Below, in pieces: positions 55,301 to 62,429 of a stretch of 64,000 bases of DNA (within the stretch, counting starts at the first letter, position 1; each line of letters begins with the position of its first letter). The notes under the pieces were generated by a model. That model was given only the letters and a program-made list of their open reading frames with translations, did no database searches and was not told the origin of the DNA. The stretch is taken from contig JAJKFL010000014.1 in the NCBI GenBank assembly GCA_021186555.1, positions 40,573,200 through 40,637,199 on the forward strand, in the 5' to 3' direction. The position numbers were made by a program, and so were the translations under genes. Origin of the DNA: Reticulitermes speratus (taxonomy: Eukaryota; Arthropoda; Insecta; Blattodea; Rhinotermitidae).

Positions 55301-56805
55301 TTTTTCATTATATTTATTGTTATTGCAGTAATCATGACCCAGAAAGGAATAAAACGCAAAGCCTTATCACTGGAAGAGAAGTTGAGGTTGTTTAATGTAC
55401 TGGTTACTATCCTATTGCTTTTAATAAGCTTTCCCTCTTAATAAGTCTTCCTGCTTAAGAAGTCCCTAATCCTCTGGTCCCTTGAAAGACTTCTTAACAG
55501 GGTTCTACTGTATTATGCCATAAGTACAGTCAGATGGGTAGCAGTATTCAAAATACTAGTTGAAATTAGTCAAGAATGTTCACCCACTTTCAGTCATACA
55601 CAATGGAAAATGATCCAGATCACGTGAGATGGCTGTCAGCTGGCATAGTGCCTGTTGTATCACTTGGTTTTGATTCATAGTTTGGCTGATGCTACCACGA
55701 GTCTTTTTTTGTTGAAGCTCGTTCATTAGTATGCCATATTTTCATGCTGGATTGTTGGGAGTACTGGATTATCAGATTCCAGACTACTGGGGTTCTGCTG
55801 TATTACAAGTCATTGAACTCATGGTAATCAAATGGTTGTAATATAGCTTGAAATTACAAATTAAACCAGTTTTGAATTAACCACATTAAATAAAATAAAA
55901 ACCCTATTTTTAAAGCCAGGGTATATTAGATAGATACAGTAAAACTCCTATTTAATGAATTGCTGTGGGATTAGAATATGTTTCACTAAATCGAGGTTTT
56001 CATTAAATGGGGGTTTATTTGTTTATATGGAGCTATTGTCGGGACATGAAAAAATCATCACTAAATCCGGGATTTCACTAAATGTGGGACCATTAAATCG
56101 GGGTTTTACTGTACTTTGAAGTATGTAGTGTTCCAAATTAACCAATTTCATATTAGTGAGGACTTATGTAATGCCATTGAAGAAATGTGTTTTGTGAAAA
56201 TCTATGCTGTGAGATTTGTACTTGGGGGGTGTAAATGAAATTTTGTTTATGTTTTTACATTTTTTTTTCTGATTGGATAAATTTGGTACAGATGTCCACA
56301 ACAATGTGAGAGTAATCGTGTTTTGAAAACTGGTACAATGAAGGCAGAGTCGTACGTAGGGGCCTAAACAGATTCATATCTGTATTTTCTATATTTATTG
56401 CCTGATGTGGGTTAAATTAAGTATAGGAGATCTCATAATGTTCTTGAGCATTTGTGAGTTCCGTGAGAATCGGTGCAGGGAAGGCCATACCTTTCTTGTG
56501 GACATAAATGAAAGCACCGTCACACATGTACCATGACACCATATGACATTTTCAAAGCAAATAATACCTTGTTAAAGTCTGTGTACTGCGTCACGGAGTA
56601 CATCATTTGCAATCTTGTTTTAATTCATTACACATACAGCATTGAACTGTTTCAGGATAAAGCAAAAGCACGCCTGAATCAGATATTATCAGTGGAAGAG
56701 AGTCCATTGGCAGTGGCACCAGCACCAGGGCTCCTCACGCCACCTCCTTCCAGTAGGAAGAGCATATCAGACCACAGTGTCACATTAGCAGGAGGGCTTA
56801 CATAG
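32424..56805 (+). CDS. CycE: Cyclin E (G1/S cyclin), whole spliced gene, 460 aa predicted
   Basis: Regulatory subunit of CDK2 that drives the G1/S transition in the nucleus. Ten coding exons (32424-32437, 34052-34112, 38440-38496, 43359-43507, 44593-44800, 46820-46931, 48441-48571, 50335-50617, 53781-53998, 56656-56805) join in phase with GT-AG introns. Residues 15-18 are KRKR followed by acidic SEDED, a likely nuclear localisation region. The cyclin box starts near W117 ([10 protein letters not shown]) and holds MRAIL at 153-157, the hydrophobic patch that binds RxL substrates, then DWLIEVCEVYK, DFIDRYL and [14 protein letters not shown]. The second fold spans about 245-360 ([23 protein letters not shown]). 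HNIQTH and C-terminal LLTPPPSS (T439, S443) match vertebrate cyclin E. Human CCNE1 is 410 aa, so the length is normal. Identity is near certain from recalled family sequence; only the N-terminus is inferred. Confidence 0.95.
33047..33433. mobile_element. pogo/Tigger-type MITE in intron 2
   Basis: Termini CAGTGGACCCTCGAACTTG and GAAGTTCGAGGTTCCACTG with TA on both sides (33045-33046, 33434-33435). Reverse orientation relative to the copy at 35852-36315. Confidence 0.9.
34052..34112 (+). CDS. CycE: Cyclin E exon 3 (basic N-terminal segment)
   Basis: Acceptor TTTGTTGCAG, donor GAG|GTGAGT. Only the frame with one leading base is open; it reads [20 protein letters not shown]. The KRKR followed by an acidic run resembles the RKRK-containing N-terminus of animal cyclin E. 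The exon is 61 nt, so skipping it would break the frame, although an ATG at 38443 in exon 4 could then serve as a start. It is flanked by inverted copies of one DNA element (33047-33433 and 35852-36315). Confidence 0.85.
34150..34410 (-). mobile_element. LINE 3' end in intron 3
   Basis: CAGAGTCCTCTTCAGAAGCT ... GGCCCTCTTGCTTCTGGTTT TCCCACCAAAATCCTG, the minus-oriented C-terminal segment seen elsewhere. Confidence 0.7.
34411..35020. other. Intron 3 sequence, nothing recognised
   Basis: AT-rich intronic sequence without repeats that I can name. Confidence 0.4.
35380..35590 (+). mobile_element. SINE family C body in intron 3
   Basis: CCATCCAGACCAGCCCTGGG ... GATTAAAGAAAGAGTAGAGT ... TTCATGGCAGGTTATAGG. 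Head missing. Upstream 35025-35185 is the dispersed repeat shared with 23190-23330. Confidence 0.7.
35852..36315. mobile_element. pogo/Tigger-type MITE in intron 3, inverted copy
   Basis: Termini CATTGGAACCTCGAACTTCG and TTCGAGGGTCCACTG, TA at both ends (35850-35851, 36316-36317). The 464-bp copy is longer than the 387-bp copy at 33047 but collinear with it in reverse. Confidence 0.9.
36320..37860. other. Intron 3 sequence, one decayed hammerhead-like fragment
   Basis: 36650-36770 (CTTGACCCTTGAAGATGG ... CATAACATTGCAGAAGG) is a decayed relative of the 14285 foldback. Remaining text unassigned. Confidence 0.35.
37880..38221. repeat. Long foldback, ~140-bp arms, upstream of a hammerhead
   Basis: Left arm 37880-38016 and right arm 38075-38221 are reverse complements with few differences; the right arm holds a 10-bp repeat (AATTTTACAT) that the left lacks. 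The loop is about 58 bp. The very low divergence between arms suggests a recent origin or arm-to-arm correction. It lies in cyclin E intron 3 and would form a strong RNA hairpin. Confidence 0.85.
38290..38335 (+). ncRNA. Hammerhead ribozyme motif, type I, structurally intact (CTGAAGA core)
   Basis: Stem I ACCCC (38290-38294); core CTGAAGA, allowed as CUGANGA (38295-38301); stem II GGTGGTTTAAACCACC, eight perfect pairs on paper; GAAA (38319-38322); stem III palindrome ATACGTAT (38322-38329); cleavage base A 38330; stem I' GGGGT (38331-38335). It follows a 140-bp foldback (37880-38221) and lies 105 nt before cyclin E exon 4 on the transcribed strand. Confidence 0.75.
38440..38496 (+). CDS. CycE: Cyclin E exon 4
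   Basis: Acceptor ATGTTTACAG, donor CAG|GTATTT. 57 nt, phase 0 at both ends, encoding [19 protein letters not shown]. It is an acidic linker with no known fold and could be skipped without frame change. It lies 105 nt after an intact-looking hammerhead motif and 48 nt before a pogo-type element. Confidence 0.85.
38545..39027. mobile_element. pogo/Tigger-type MITE hosting a nested element
   Basis: Termini CAGTAGAACCCGGATAAG and CAGGGTTCTACTG, TA on both sides (38543-38544, 39028-39029). Same family as 54689-55510. Interrupted by the TTAA element at 38692-39010. Confidence 0.9.
38692..39010. mobile_element. Nested TTAA-flanked MITE, 319 bp
   Basis: Termini CACTTTCACTGCC and GGCAGTGAAAGTG are perfect 13-bp inverted repeats, flanked by TTAA (38688-38691, 39011-39014). 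The related copy at 54689 keeps the unoccupied site (CTTCTTAACAGGG, 55491-55503) with a single TTAA, proving insertion and duplication. The target suits the piggyBac superfamily, though the terminal bases are not the classic CCC. Confidence 0.92.
39030..40060. repeat. Intron 4 sequence with a 23-bp-arm foldback
   Basis: 39759-39812: ATATCTGTAGAGCGAGTTTG mirrored by CAAACTTGCTCTACAGATAT, 8-bp loop. 39640-39730 has a decayed hammerhead fragment (CTTTGGTAATCTTCAGG). Nothing else named. Confidence 0.55.
40068..40570 (+). mobile_element. Element X copy in intron 4
   Basis: ACTTTGCAAAATTGCGAAAAGCG ... (split) GATGACAATATAATATGG ... GCTTTTCCACGATAACAACA ... CATTGCCTGTCTTGTTA. Full-length relative of 19110-19635. 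Confidence 0.75.
40989..41034 (+). ncRNA. Hammerhead ribozyme motif, type I, structurally intact
   Basis: Order of parts: stem I strand ACCCC (40989-40993); core CTGATGA (40994-41000); stem II GGTTT...AAACC with loop (41002-41017); core GAAA (41018-41021); stem III palindrome ACATATGT (41021-41028); A at 41029 as the cleavage nucleotide; stem I' GGGGT (41030-41034). All conserved core bases of the hammerhead are present and stem I closes perfectly. The very short stem III is typical of Penelope-like and retrozyme hammerheads. No reverse transcriptase is seen nearby. Confidence 0.75.
41036..42090. other. Intron 4 sequence
   Basis: Contains only a decayed hammerhead-like repeat at 41690-41910 (GGTGCCATCATCTTCAGGGT). 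No gene. Confidence 0.35.
42098..42320 (+). mobile_element. SINE family A, nearly full length
   Basis: TGTGTCATGGCTCAGGTGGT ... TGTGGGATTTGTGGTAGGCA ... CACTGATGCTGCGTGATCTT ... TTGACAGTATCATTAAATAAC. The last ~40 bp define the family 3' end. 42400-42610 is a separate repeat shared with 54085-54250 (AGTGGGCATAAATCGAAA). Confidence 0.7.
42915..43210 (-). mobile_element. LINE 3' end in intron 4
   Basis: GGAGCAGAGTTCTTCTTCAA ... CCATCTATGCCTGGGTCTTC ... CCCCACCAAAACCTGTATGC, minus-oriented C-terminal segment. Confidence 0.7.
43359..43507 (+). CDS. CycE: Cyclin E exon 5
   Basis: Acceptor TTATGTTGCAG, donor CCA|GTAAGG. 149 nt, entering in phase 0 and leaving two bases. Encodes residues 45-93, a Ser/Pro/acid-rich disordered stretch ([19 protein letters not shown], then [13 protein letters not shown]). 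The TTP at residues 83-85 is the only TP in the N-terminal half and may correspond to the N-terminal phosphosite region (human T62), but the surrounding residues do not match closely. Confidence 0.9.
43640..43895 (+). mobile_element. SINE (same family as 19651-20700), unexpanded
   Basis: Weak head with GGGTTCAATTGCC, body GGTTAAGACTGATTGGAGCT and GTCTTCATGATGTGGACAGG. A short internal duplication (CTGGTGCTGAGGTTAA) is present. 44003-44019 is a poly-G run. Confidence 0.55.
44235..44465 (+). mobile_element. SINE family A just upstream of exon 6
   Basis: TTGTGGTGGACAGCGTGGCA ... CCCCTGTCTCTATCATTGCA ... ACGATACATAATCTCAGTAA CTGACAG. Ends 130 nt before the exon 6 acceptor. Confidence 0.65.
44593..44800 (+). 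CDS. CycE: Cyclin E exon 6 (start of cyclin box, MRAIL)
   Basis: Acceptor TTTTTATTCAG, donor GAG|GTGAGT. 208 nt, residues 95-163. It encodes [18 protein letters not shown], comparable to human SPLPVLSWANREEVWKIM, and ends with [15 protein letters not shown], almost identical to human cyclin E1. This is the CDK-contacting N-terminal helix and helix 1 of the cyclin box. Confidence 0.97.
45013..45180. mobile_element. pogo/Tigger-type MITE, right end lost
   Basis: Starts TA-CAGTAAGACCCCTATTTAATG. Collinear with the complete copy at 55937-56111 up to CATTAAATCGG. 45227-45280 then has four copies of a 12-bp repeat (CCTGTTAGCAGT). Confidence 0.8.
46156..46212 (-). ncRNA. Hammerhead-like motif in cyclin E intron
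   Basis: Minus strand: CTGAAGA (46198-46204), stem II AAGG...CCTT, GAAA (46174-46177), ACATC, AGAAAC. It belongs to a second subfamily, recognisable by CTTCATCTTCAGGGTCA, that is scattered through the introns. Confidence 0.45.
46311..46428. repeat. Foldback in intron 6, ~50-bp arms
   Basis: CCAACAAATGCACTACACTG and GTGTTTTCTGTCCC mirrored by GGGACAGAAAACAC and CAGTGTAGTGCATTTGTTGG. Loop about 10 bp; TAATTAATT outside both arms. Confidence 0.85.
46820..46931 (+). CDS. CycE: Cyclin E exon 7
   Basis: Acceptor CTGCCACATAG, donor TAG|GTATGT. 112 nt, phase 0 in, one base out. Encodes [23 protein letters not shown] followed by [14 protein letters not shown], helices 2-3 of the first cyclin fold. 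It aligns by eye with human [23 protein letters not shown]. Confidence 0.97.
47388..47594 (-). mobile_element. SINE family D in intron 7, with target duplication
   Basis: T-run, CTATGACTCGACAGCCCC ... GGGATTCGAACCC ... GGGGATTGGC. Flanks GGATGGAATGAAT (47374) and GGATGGGATGAAT (47595), one difference. Confidence 0.85.
47683..47822 (+). mobile_element. Element X 5' fragment
   Basis: GCACAAAATTGTGAAAAGCG ... TCTTAGAATGAGAAATGTTTC. Breaks off where the Tigger-like remnant starts. Confidence 0.6.
47823..48385 (+). pseudogene. Tigger/pogo-type DNA transposon remnant in intron 7
   Basis: Plus strand encodes [40 protein letters not shown] and ICCNVRLTH, the CENPB-N/Psq helix-turn-helix of Tigger transposases. 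This is followed by a decayed stretch ending KKLWI near 48115. The DDE domain is missing (family about 500-600 aa). The right end ...AAGGTCTACCTG|TA at 48385 resembles a pogo-type terminus. Interrupted by stops. Confidence 0.75.
48441..48571 (+). CDS. CycE: Cyclin E exon 8
   Basis: Acceptor ATATGATTACAG, donor AAG|GTAACT. 131 nt. Encodes [21 protein letters not shown], then [22 protein letters not shown], helices 3-5 of the first cyclin fold. The Lys-Glu pair (AAKVEE) needed for CDK binding is present. Confidence 0.97.
48650..49320. repeat. Cluster of diverged hammerhead-bearing repeats in cyclin E intron
   Basis: About six copies of a ~110-bp unit in both orientations, recognised by CTTCTGGGATGTGACGCTGT, GTAGTTCCTGATGT, GGATCATAGTGCCTTCATCT and GAAGATGAAGGCAGTATGAT. 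Reading the minus form gives CTGAAGATG-AAGGCA...CCTTC-GAAACGTCAGGAAC in the best-preserved relatives elsewhere. Here each copy has lost part of the core. Confidence 0.6.
49344..50033. mobile_element. TA-flanked DNA element, 690 bp, with sub-terminal inverted repeats
   Basis: Termini CCGTATATTCTCGAATCTAA and TTAGATTCGAGAATATACGG, TA outside (49342-49343, 50034-50035). The segment GAATCTAATCCGCACC is repeated in inverse order just inside each end, giving a double-hairpin terminus. No transposase frame; superfamily not assigned (mariner/pogo-like by target). Confidence 0.85.
50335..50617 (+). CDS. CycE: Cyclin E exon 9 (second cyclin fold)
   Basis: Acceptor TTATTGTTTCAG, donor CAG|GTAAAA. 283 nt, residues 245-338. 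Contains [19 protein letters not shown], a loop [17 protein letters not shown] slightly longer than in vertebrates, [19 protein letters not shown] and [13 protein letters not shown]. All match C-terminal cyclin-fold helices of cyclin E. Confidence 0.97.
50785..51075 (+). mobile_element. SINE in intron 9
   Basis: Head ATTGTGTAGTTGGTGTAGGG with box B AGGGTTCGAGTCTTGG. Body CTCTGGGGTCCACCCAGCCT and CTTCATGGCATAAGCAGGGA. Tail is an ACTAT repeat (51062-51082). Relative of the expanded SINE at 19651. Confidence 0.7.
51540..51563. repeat. Poly-C run
   Basis: About 23 consecutive C after TGTGTCTAA. A tract likely to be length-variable or miscalled. Confidence 0.9.
52330..52367. repeat. CA microsatellite
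   Basis: About 17 CA units inside intron 9. Frames through it are artefacts. The rest of 51080-53770 is unassigned intron sequence. Confidence 0.95.
53781..53998 (+). CDS. CycE: Cyclin E exon 10
   Basis: Acceptor TTTTGTTATTAG, donor TTG|GTAAGT. 218 nt, residues 340-411. Encodes [20 protein letters not shown], then a linker and [16 protein letters not shown], where HNIQTH is a cyclin E signature. The linker [18 protein letters not shown] is longer than in human. Confidence 0.96.
54085..54250. repeat. Dispersed repeat shared with 42400-42610
   Basis: GTTGCATTCCTGAAAAAGTG GGCGTAAATC ... TTCCCCATAAGAAGTAATGG ... AAACTGAATACGAGAGGGT. Both copies lie in cyclin E introns; class unknown. Confidence 0.6.
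54689..55510. mobile_element. pogo/Tigger-type element, 822 bp, with transposase start
   Basis: Termini CAGTAGAACCCGCATAAG and CAGGGTTCTACTG, TA on both sides (54687-54688, 55511-55512). At 55334 a frame opens [20 protein letters not shown], matching the N-terminus of Tigger/jerky-type transposases (CENPB-N). It stops shortly after NVLVT, where the sequence rejoins the 3' end. Thus an internally deleted derivative of an autonomous element. Confidence 0.9.
55937..56111. mobile_element. pogo/Tigger-type MITE, 175 bp
   Basis: Termini CAGTAAAACTCCTATTTAAT and ATTAAATCGGGGTTTTACTG, TA both sides (55935-55936, 56112-56113). Complete relative of 45013-45180. Confidence 0.9.
56656..56805 (+). CDS. 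CycE: Cyclin E last coding exon with C-terminal phosphodegron
   Basis: Acceptor ACTGTTTCAG, stop TAG at 56803-56805. Encodes [20 protein letters not shown], then [17 protein letters not shown] and a short tail. LLTPPxS is the Fbw7/archipelago degron of cyclin E: T439 corresponds to human T380 and S443 to S384, the +4 priming serine. Destruction through SCF-Fbw7 is therefore expected. Confidence 0.96.
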   Translation, partial: DKAKARLNQILSVEESPLAVAPAPGLLTPPPSSRKSISDHSVTLAGGLT

Positions 56806-58290
56806 GTATATTCCGTGATAGGTTAGTGCATCATAAGTACAACGAGGGGCACATTGGTACTGAAAATGCAAGGTGTTGGGGATTTAGGGCATACCATTTT
56901 GCATGTATCATCATCCTTAACTCTAACAAAGTAGGGTAGCTATTAACATCGTAGCTAATGTATGCACGTATGTATGAGTGTACAGGTTGGAACATTTGTT
57001 TCATGTGTGTCTGTATTCCCGCCTGACTGCAGGGATTTTTGGTTATCCCCTGAAACAAGCGAGCTGTTAGAATGTTTGAGGTGAAGTGAGTTCAGTGTTT
57101 GGAATAGAAATGAAAGTGCCATTTGTTTAAATACAGCTTGGAAATAAATATCTACAAACAAATGAATTTTATTAAAAATCATATTTAAACATTTCACTGT
57201 GTAGGTACAAGAAACGAAACACATATTTTGCAACTTTAAATTTTACACTGTTGTCTATAAGTTTTTTCTAGAAATTTTGTGTGTAGGGGTTTTTATATTA
57301 TGAGCATATTGTATTGCCTTACGTTATATGTGACTTAATCATACAAATGTGTGTATACCATGTAAGTATAACGGGGGCAAATAGTGCCAAGAAAGCGCTT
57401 TGTAATTCTAGTCTCCTGTCCACAGCCATAATGCTTTCACAAGCTTAAATTGATGGGTAAGGTAACACAGTTAATTGTTCAAATCGAAGCTAAATTTAAA
57501 AAAGTATGTAGAAAATTGTCCTATTAATTTTGGCTTGGAAGAGAGTGGAATTTGTGGGTGGGTCTTTTTCTACCATAATTGTCAAATATTCTGGGGCATT
57601 CAAAATAATAATCTCAGATGTTGCATGGTATAGAAATGCCATTTCCACTAATAATTAGTTGTTTTTATAAATCTGCAGAAAGAACAAAAACGTATAGTGG
57701 TAAAGTAGTAAGTTTGTGATGGACACAGCTCAGTAGTGAATTGTTACAATTTGAGCACGTTACATGCGTATTAAAGATTTCATTCAGTTTTAATGAAAAT
57801 GTAAGACTGAAGGGTATATGCTTTGACAACTGTATTAATGATAGACTGTTAGCTATATTGAATCAAACTGAACCGTCTGAGGTGAGCTGCAATAATCACA
57901 GATATGTGAATGTTTGATAAACCTGTCTTTACAAACATACTTCCTATTCATAAATATTCCGATGTCAGTCTAATGCTTATTTGGTATGTTACATTTGATT
58001 CTGTCTGATTATATCTGAGTATTTTACAGGTTTTGAAATCTAATTCACGTTACTGTTTAAAGCAAAATGACACAGGCAGCATATTTCTCCAGGTGTTATT
58101 TTTGTCTGCCTTCTATAATACTAATACTCTATATTGGAGTCAAGTTGGATCTTCATATTGACCAGTGAAACGAGTACAAAGCAGAAACTATCGCAAGATG
58201 GCATAAAATGAATACGGCACTATAGTCTCCTTTGCGACCTTGTGCAGTATATGCATTACTTATATTTATGATGGTGATGTGTTTTAAATA
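56806..58290 (+). other. Presumed cyclin E 3' UTR, proximal part
   Basis: Non-coding, AT-rich; AATAAA at 57143-57148. No repeats recognised, consistent with exonic UTR. Confidence 0.45.
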
Positions 58291-59460
58291 CAGTGAAACC
58301 CGCATAAGATGAGCCTGCTTAAGATGTTTTTCCGCCTAATACATTAGAAGAATTTAGTATCAAAATTTTCCCATATTATCAACATATATGTTGCCCTTTA
58401 AATATTTTTCCACTTAAAAGGATTTCCACCTAAAAAACACAAGAAAGTTCATGATACAAATTTTCCAGTCTTTTGATATGTTTTTTTGCATCAGCAAATT
58501 CAGTTTCCCCAGGTTCCCTTTCATTCAGTTTGTTCCTAGCATGCAGTGGTGAAATGGTGGTCTCAATTTCCAAATGATAGTCTTCAAGGTTATTTCCACC
58601 ACAGATCAGATATACAGATAACCAAATTCAGTGATAATTGGCAGAAATGTGTGGTGGGAAATTATGTCACATTCTGACTGCACTGTCATCTCTTTCCTTG
58701 TGTATTTGACATGGCATGACACAATCTAATGGAGTGTATGCAGTCTACAAGTGAAGAAGTGTGTCTTTAACAGAGCAAGTTGTGACTGTGCAACTATTTT
58801 ACTTTAATTTCAGTAATTTGAATTATTCTGTGTGCAATATTTGTGTATACATTTTTTTGTTTACTTTGTGTGTGTGTGTATGCGCGCGTGTGTGTGCATG
58901 CACGCTATAGAGCGATTAATTATTGAACACATGTTGAAACTGCACCAGCAACTGGTGAAAAACGTACGTAGCTGTCAGTTCAAGAAAAGCTGGACGTTAT
59001 AAATAAGGTGGATTCCGCTTAAAACGTTACTTGTAAAAAAGTGCTTAATAACTGTGCATTCACGGCAAACTTGAAGAGACACAATACTCAAACAGCCTGT
59101 AAGTGCATAGCTGACGTGGAAAAAAGATGAAAACAGCAGAATATAGCAAAGTGTAATTGGTATTTATCAAATGGTTCTGGCAAAAATGAGGTCTTTATCT
59201 ATCATTTGTGCTTGTAAAATATATGTTGGCATGTGTTCAAGAATGTGTGAAAGTTACTGAAGCCTGCAAGATTTAAAATGTGGTTTGATGGTTAAAACAT
59301 ATTAAAGCAGAATTTATATAGAATAATATTCTAGCAAAGTGAATGTCAATTTTAATACAGAATTGCACCATAGTGTTTCCACACTTACCTTTTAAGATAT
59401 TTTTATACTTAATAAGTGTAACTGACTTCTTCAATTAATGTCTTAAGGGGGGTTTCACTG
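58291..59460. mobile_element. pogo/Tigger-type element, 1170 bp, downstream of cyclin E stop
   Basis: Termini CAGTGAAACCCGCATAAG and CTTAAGGGGGGTTTCACTG, TA outside (58289-58290, 59461-59462). At about 58970-59030 the frame LSVQEKLDVINKVDSA is a CENPB-N-type remnant preceded by a stop. 58862-58900 is a GT-rich microsatellite. If the long transcript is real this element is part of the 3' UTR. Confidence 0.88.
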
Positions 59461-61985
59461 TATATTGATATTTGTAAATTCGAAGACATTTTAGGCCATC
59501 TAATGATTTGCATACCTATGCAAATTGCACTGACATTCATCATAAATTGTAATACATGGTAGTTCAAAATAGAAAGGGAACAGTTTTGCATGTCTATAGT
59601 AAGTCATCAGTGAACACAAAGCGATGCGATATGTATCAATTGTTAGTTATGCACAAACTTTGAGAATTTTCCTAGCAATTGATAAATAATAACATCCTTG
59701 TAGGCTCATCCTTTATGTAATTATAAAACATGTGAAAGTGTCCCGTGAGCACATGCATATGCATGCTTGTGTGCGTGGGTGACGAATCTTAAGTGGGCAG
59801 AATGAAGGTTGGGAAATGCAATAAATGGATCAAGAAACAAAATTACATTTATATAACTAACAGTATGAAATTCTTTTTGTCTGAAGGAAATCCATAACAC
59901 CAGCCACTCACACCCTTAATTCTCCCACACACACAGTTATTTTAATATTTTGGGCACTCCTATTTACAGTATCAACTGCATTTTGTGAGCAGGATCCCCT
60001 TAGGAAGTGAAGGGTCATGCAATACTTCAGTGCCTTATTTTAATGTCAAAAGTGTACTGCCTCTTGCATAGACATTATGTGTGTGTGTGGTCCCAGAGGA
60101 GACTGATCACCACTATGGCAAAATGTATCGTTGCCATCTTTTACAACCCAGTAAGCATAGCAACGATGTATGACACCAAGCTGGTACCTCACACCAAGTG
60201 TCAGACTGGCATGCTGTATTATAGTTTATATGTTGCACAATGTGGAAATGCATTTGAAGACCACGACCTCATGGAGATTGTTTATATGCAAGCATATCGT
60301 ATTAAGGTCATTTTATGTAAGAATATCCAATTATTTATCTACAATTATAGACGAGAACTTAACCACTGCCGTAACAGACACCAACTATTGTATTTATAGT
60401 TTTTATATTTAGTTTTTACCATACCGGGAAATTTGCTGGCATAGCAACTGTTTGGAAGGTAAATAATATTTTTATACAACTGAAAAATGCATCTGCAACT
60501 GTGGTTTATCTGGTAGAGCGAAATTAACAAGTTAACTTTGAGTTGTACTTTACAATGTCAGGCTTCTCTTGGTCTTAGCATTAGTGTACATGATTATTTG
60601 GCTTATTAATAGTGGTATGTTTTTGGGCCATTATCCCCATACTGAGATGTCATGTTACATCAGCTTTTCATTTTGTTGTGTAAAAGATCATCAGTGAAAG
60701 TTTTAGATTTAGGATTACTTTATTGTTGATTGTTCGGCTACCTTAAATGTTTGGTTAAGATGGTTTAGGATGTTTATGGTGAAGCAGAGATATGCATTGG
60801 CATTTTCCTTATGTACTACTCTGTGCCAATATTTTAAACTCAGGTTACTTGATTGCTGTTTGCATTATATTTTAACCTTGCAACGGTTGTTGCATTAATT
60901 TTATTAATGTTCTGCCCTGGGTGTTCTCCGACAGATGAGCTGTGCCTTCCGATACATGTACACAACTAAGCATGGACTCAGCAGACTTAACACACATTTT
61001 ATTACCCACTAGCATACCACTCTCACCATGTCATTGTTTTTTTTTTTTTTGATTGATTTGAGCACTTTAGTGAAGAAAGGTTATTCCATTCAAAGGCTGG
61101 ACCACGTTTGGCTCGCAACTCTTATTTGTGTCCTTTAATTACAAAGTTAAATTTATTCATACCTTTTATTATGTAATGGTTTAAATAATAAATGCAAGAT
61201 GGCTCTTCATTTGATTTAACTTCTATGTCTGTGTTATTTTTTAAATGAGAACTCTCTGGAAATGAAGCATTTTATTCGGAATATCTGATATAATTGGTTT
61301 ACTTCACAGAAAAATGTAAAATCCTCATTGGATATTGCAGAATGGCATATACTGTAAGAACCAGATGAGGTAAAGTACAGCTTGAAGTTTATAGCTCTAC
61401 ACATAAGCCAAGCTTATTCTGTATGTCTGTTTTTCATGATATGAATGTAAATAAGGGTTGTGTTGGTATTCCATGTCAACTCAAAATAGACATAATTGCA
61501 GGTATGCATCAAAGTGAGCACTGGATATGAATACTGAAATTGCAGTGAGCTAAAAATTCATGTTGTATACATTCCATTTGTTTGACAGTCTTTGGTTAAA
61601 TTTCAGGTTCTCTGTGGAATTGTTGTGAAAGATGGTTTTCAATTTCCAGTGTTTAAAAATGGTTATGTGCTACAAATTAGATTGGTTTATATAATGACTG
61701 GAATATCTTTATGTAAGATTGAGTTGCATTATTCCTGCATTTACTGTTAATTCAAAGACTGAATTATGTCAGACAAAAAATGGCTTGTTTTTTATTTTTG
61801 ACAAAAATACCTCAACTAAAGTTACATTACATTAAGAACCCAAGTTCTTACGTTATGTTGAGTTTGACAGAAAACTTCCTGTCCTTGTCTACTCTCCACA
61901 TCCTGAGAATGTATTTTTTTATTTGTGGCTTTTAACAGCTACAGAAAACTTGGAATGCCAAACACCATGAAAGTGGCAAGTTCTT
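59461..61985. other. Possible distal 3' UTR, then intergenic; no gene
   Basis: Unique-looking AT-rich sequence. A 130-codon frame at 60007-60399 has no recognisable domain. AATAAA at 59820 and 61187. Confidence 0.4.
61187..61192 (+). terminator. Candidate poly(A) signal for the long cyclin E transcript
   Basis: AATAAA, followed 35-55 nt later by a GT/T-rich tract (TCTGTGTTATTTTTT). It would give a 3' UTR of about 4.4 kb that includes the pogo-type element 58291-59460. Other AATAAA hexamers at 57143 and 59820 could end shorter messages. No transcript data are available. Confidence 0.3.
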
Positions 61986-62420
61986 TTTGGACATTTTAAC
62001 TTTCATGTGTCTCACCTACCAACCAAACCTCCATCTGGCTCTCTTTCAAAAGCTCTTTTTGCTTCCTTTGCATGACATCCTTCATAATCTTTTCTGGCAC
62101 CTTCATATACCATTGCCTCTTGGGTATTTTTTTTTTTTTATTTTCATGTACAAAGTTTTGTTTGTGATTTTATATTTGTTCAATCTTAAGACATACCCAC
62201 ACCATCTTATTCCATTATTTATTATCTTCCAAGGTATTACCTTTTTCTTATTCTGATTTTTGCTTCTGTATACAAAACATTTTCACCTCAGTTCCTGTTT
62301 AGTCTGCTAATATATGCCTTGGTCAATGTTCAGGTTTCTGCCCCATGCATTTAATATGAAATTGTAAGTTTTAAGCAAATATGTTTACCCTGTTGGCATT
62401 TCTCATTTCCAAAGTATACC
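61985..62420 (-). mobile_element. LINE C-terminal fragment of a second type
   Basis: Minus strand encodes GIRWCGYVLRLNKYKI, then VPEKIMKDVMQRKQKELLKE and EVWLVGETHES. This corresponds to the RWFGHV...R.P..VLNMK...D...W C-terminal region of non-LTR retrotransposon ORF2. No catalytic motif. Confidence 0.55.
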
Positions 62421-62429
62421 CCCAGTTAC

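Noticed and set aside
60007-60399. 130-codon frame downstream of cyclin E
   Set aside because: No domain, atypical composition, and inside the candidate 3' UTR or intergenic DNA.
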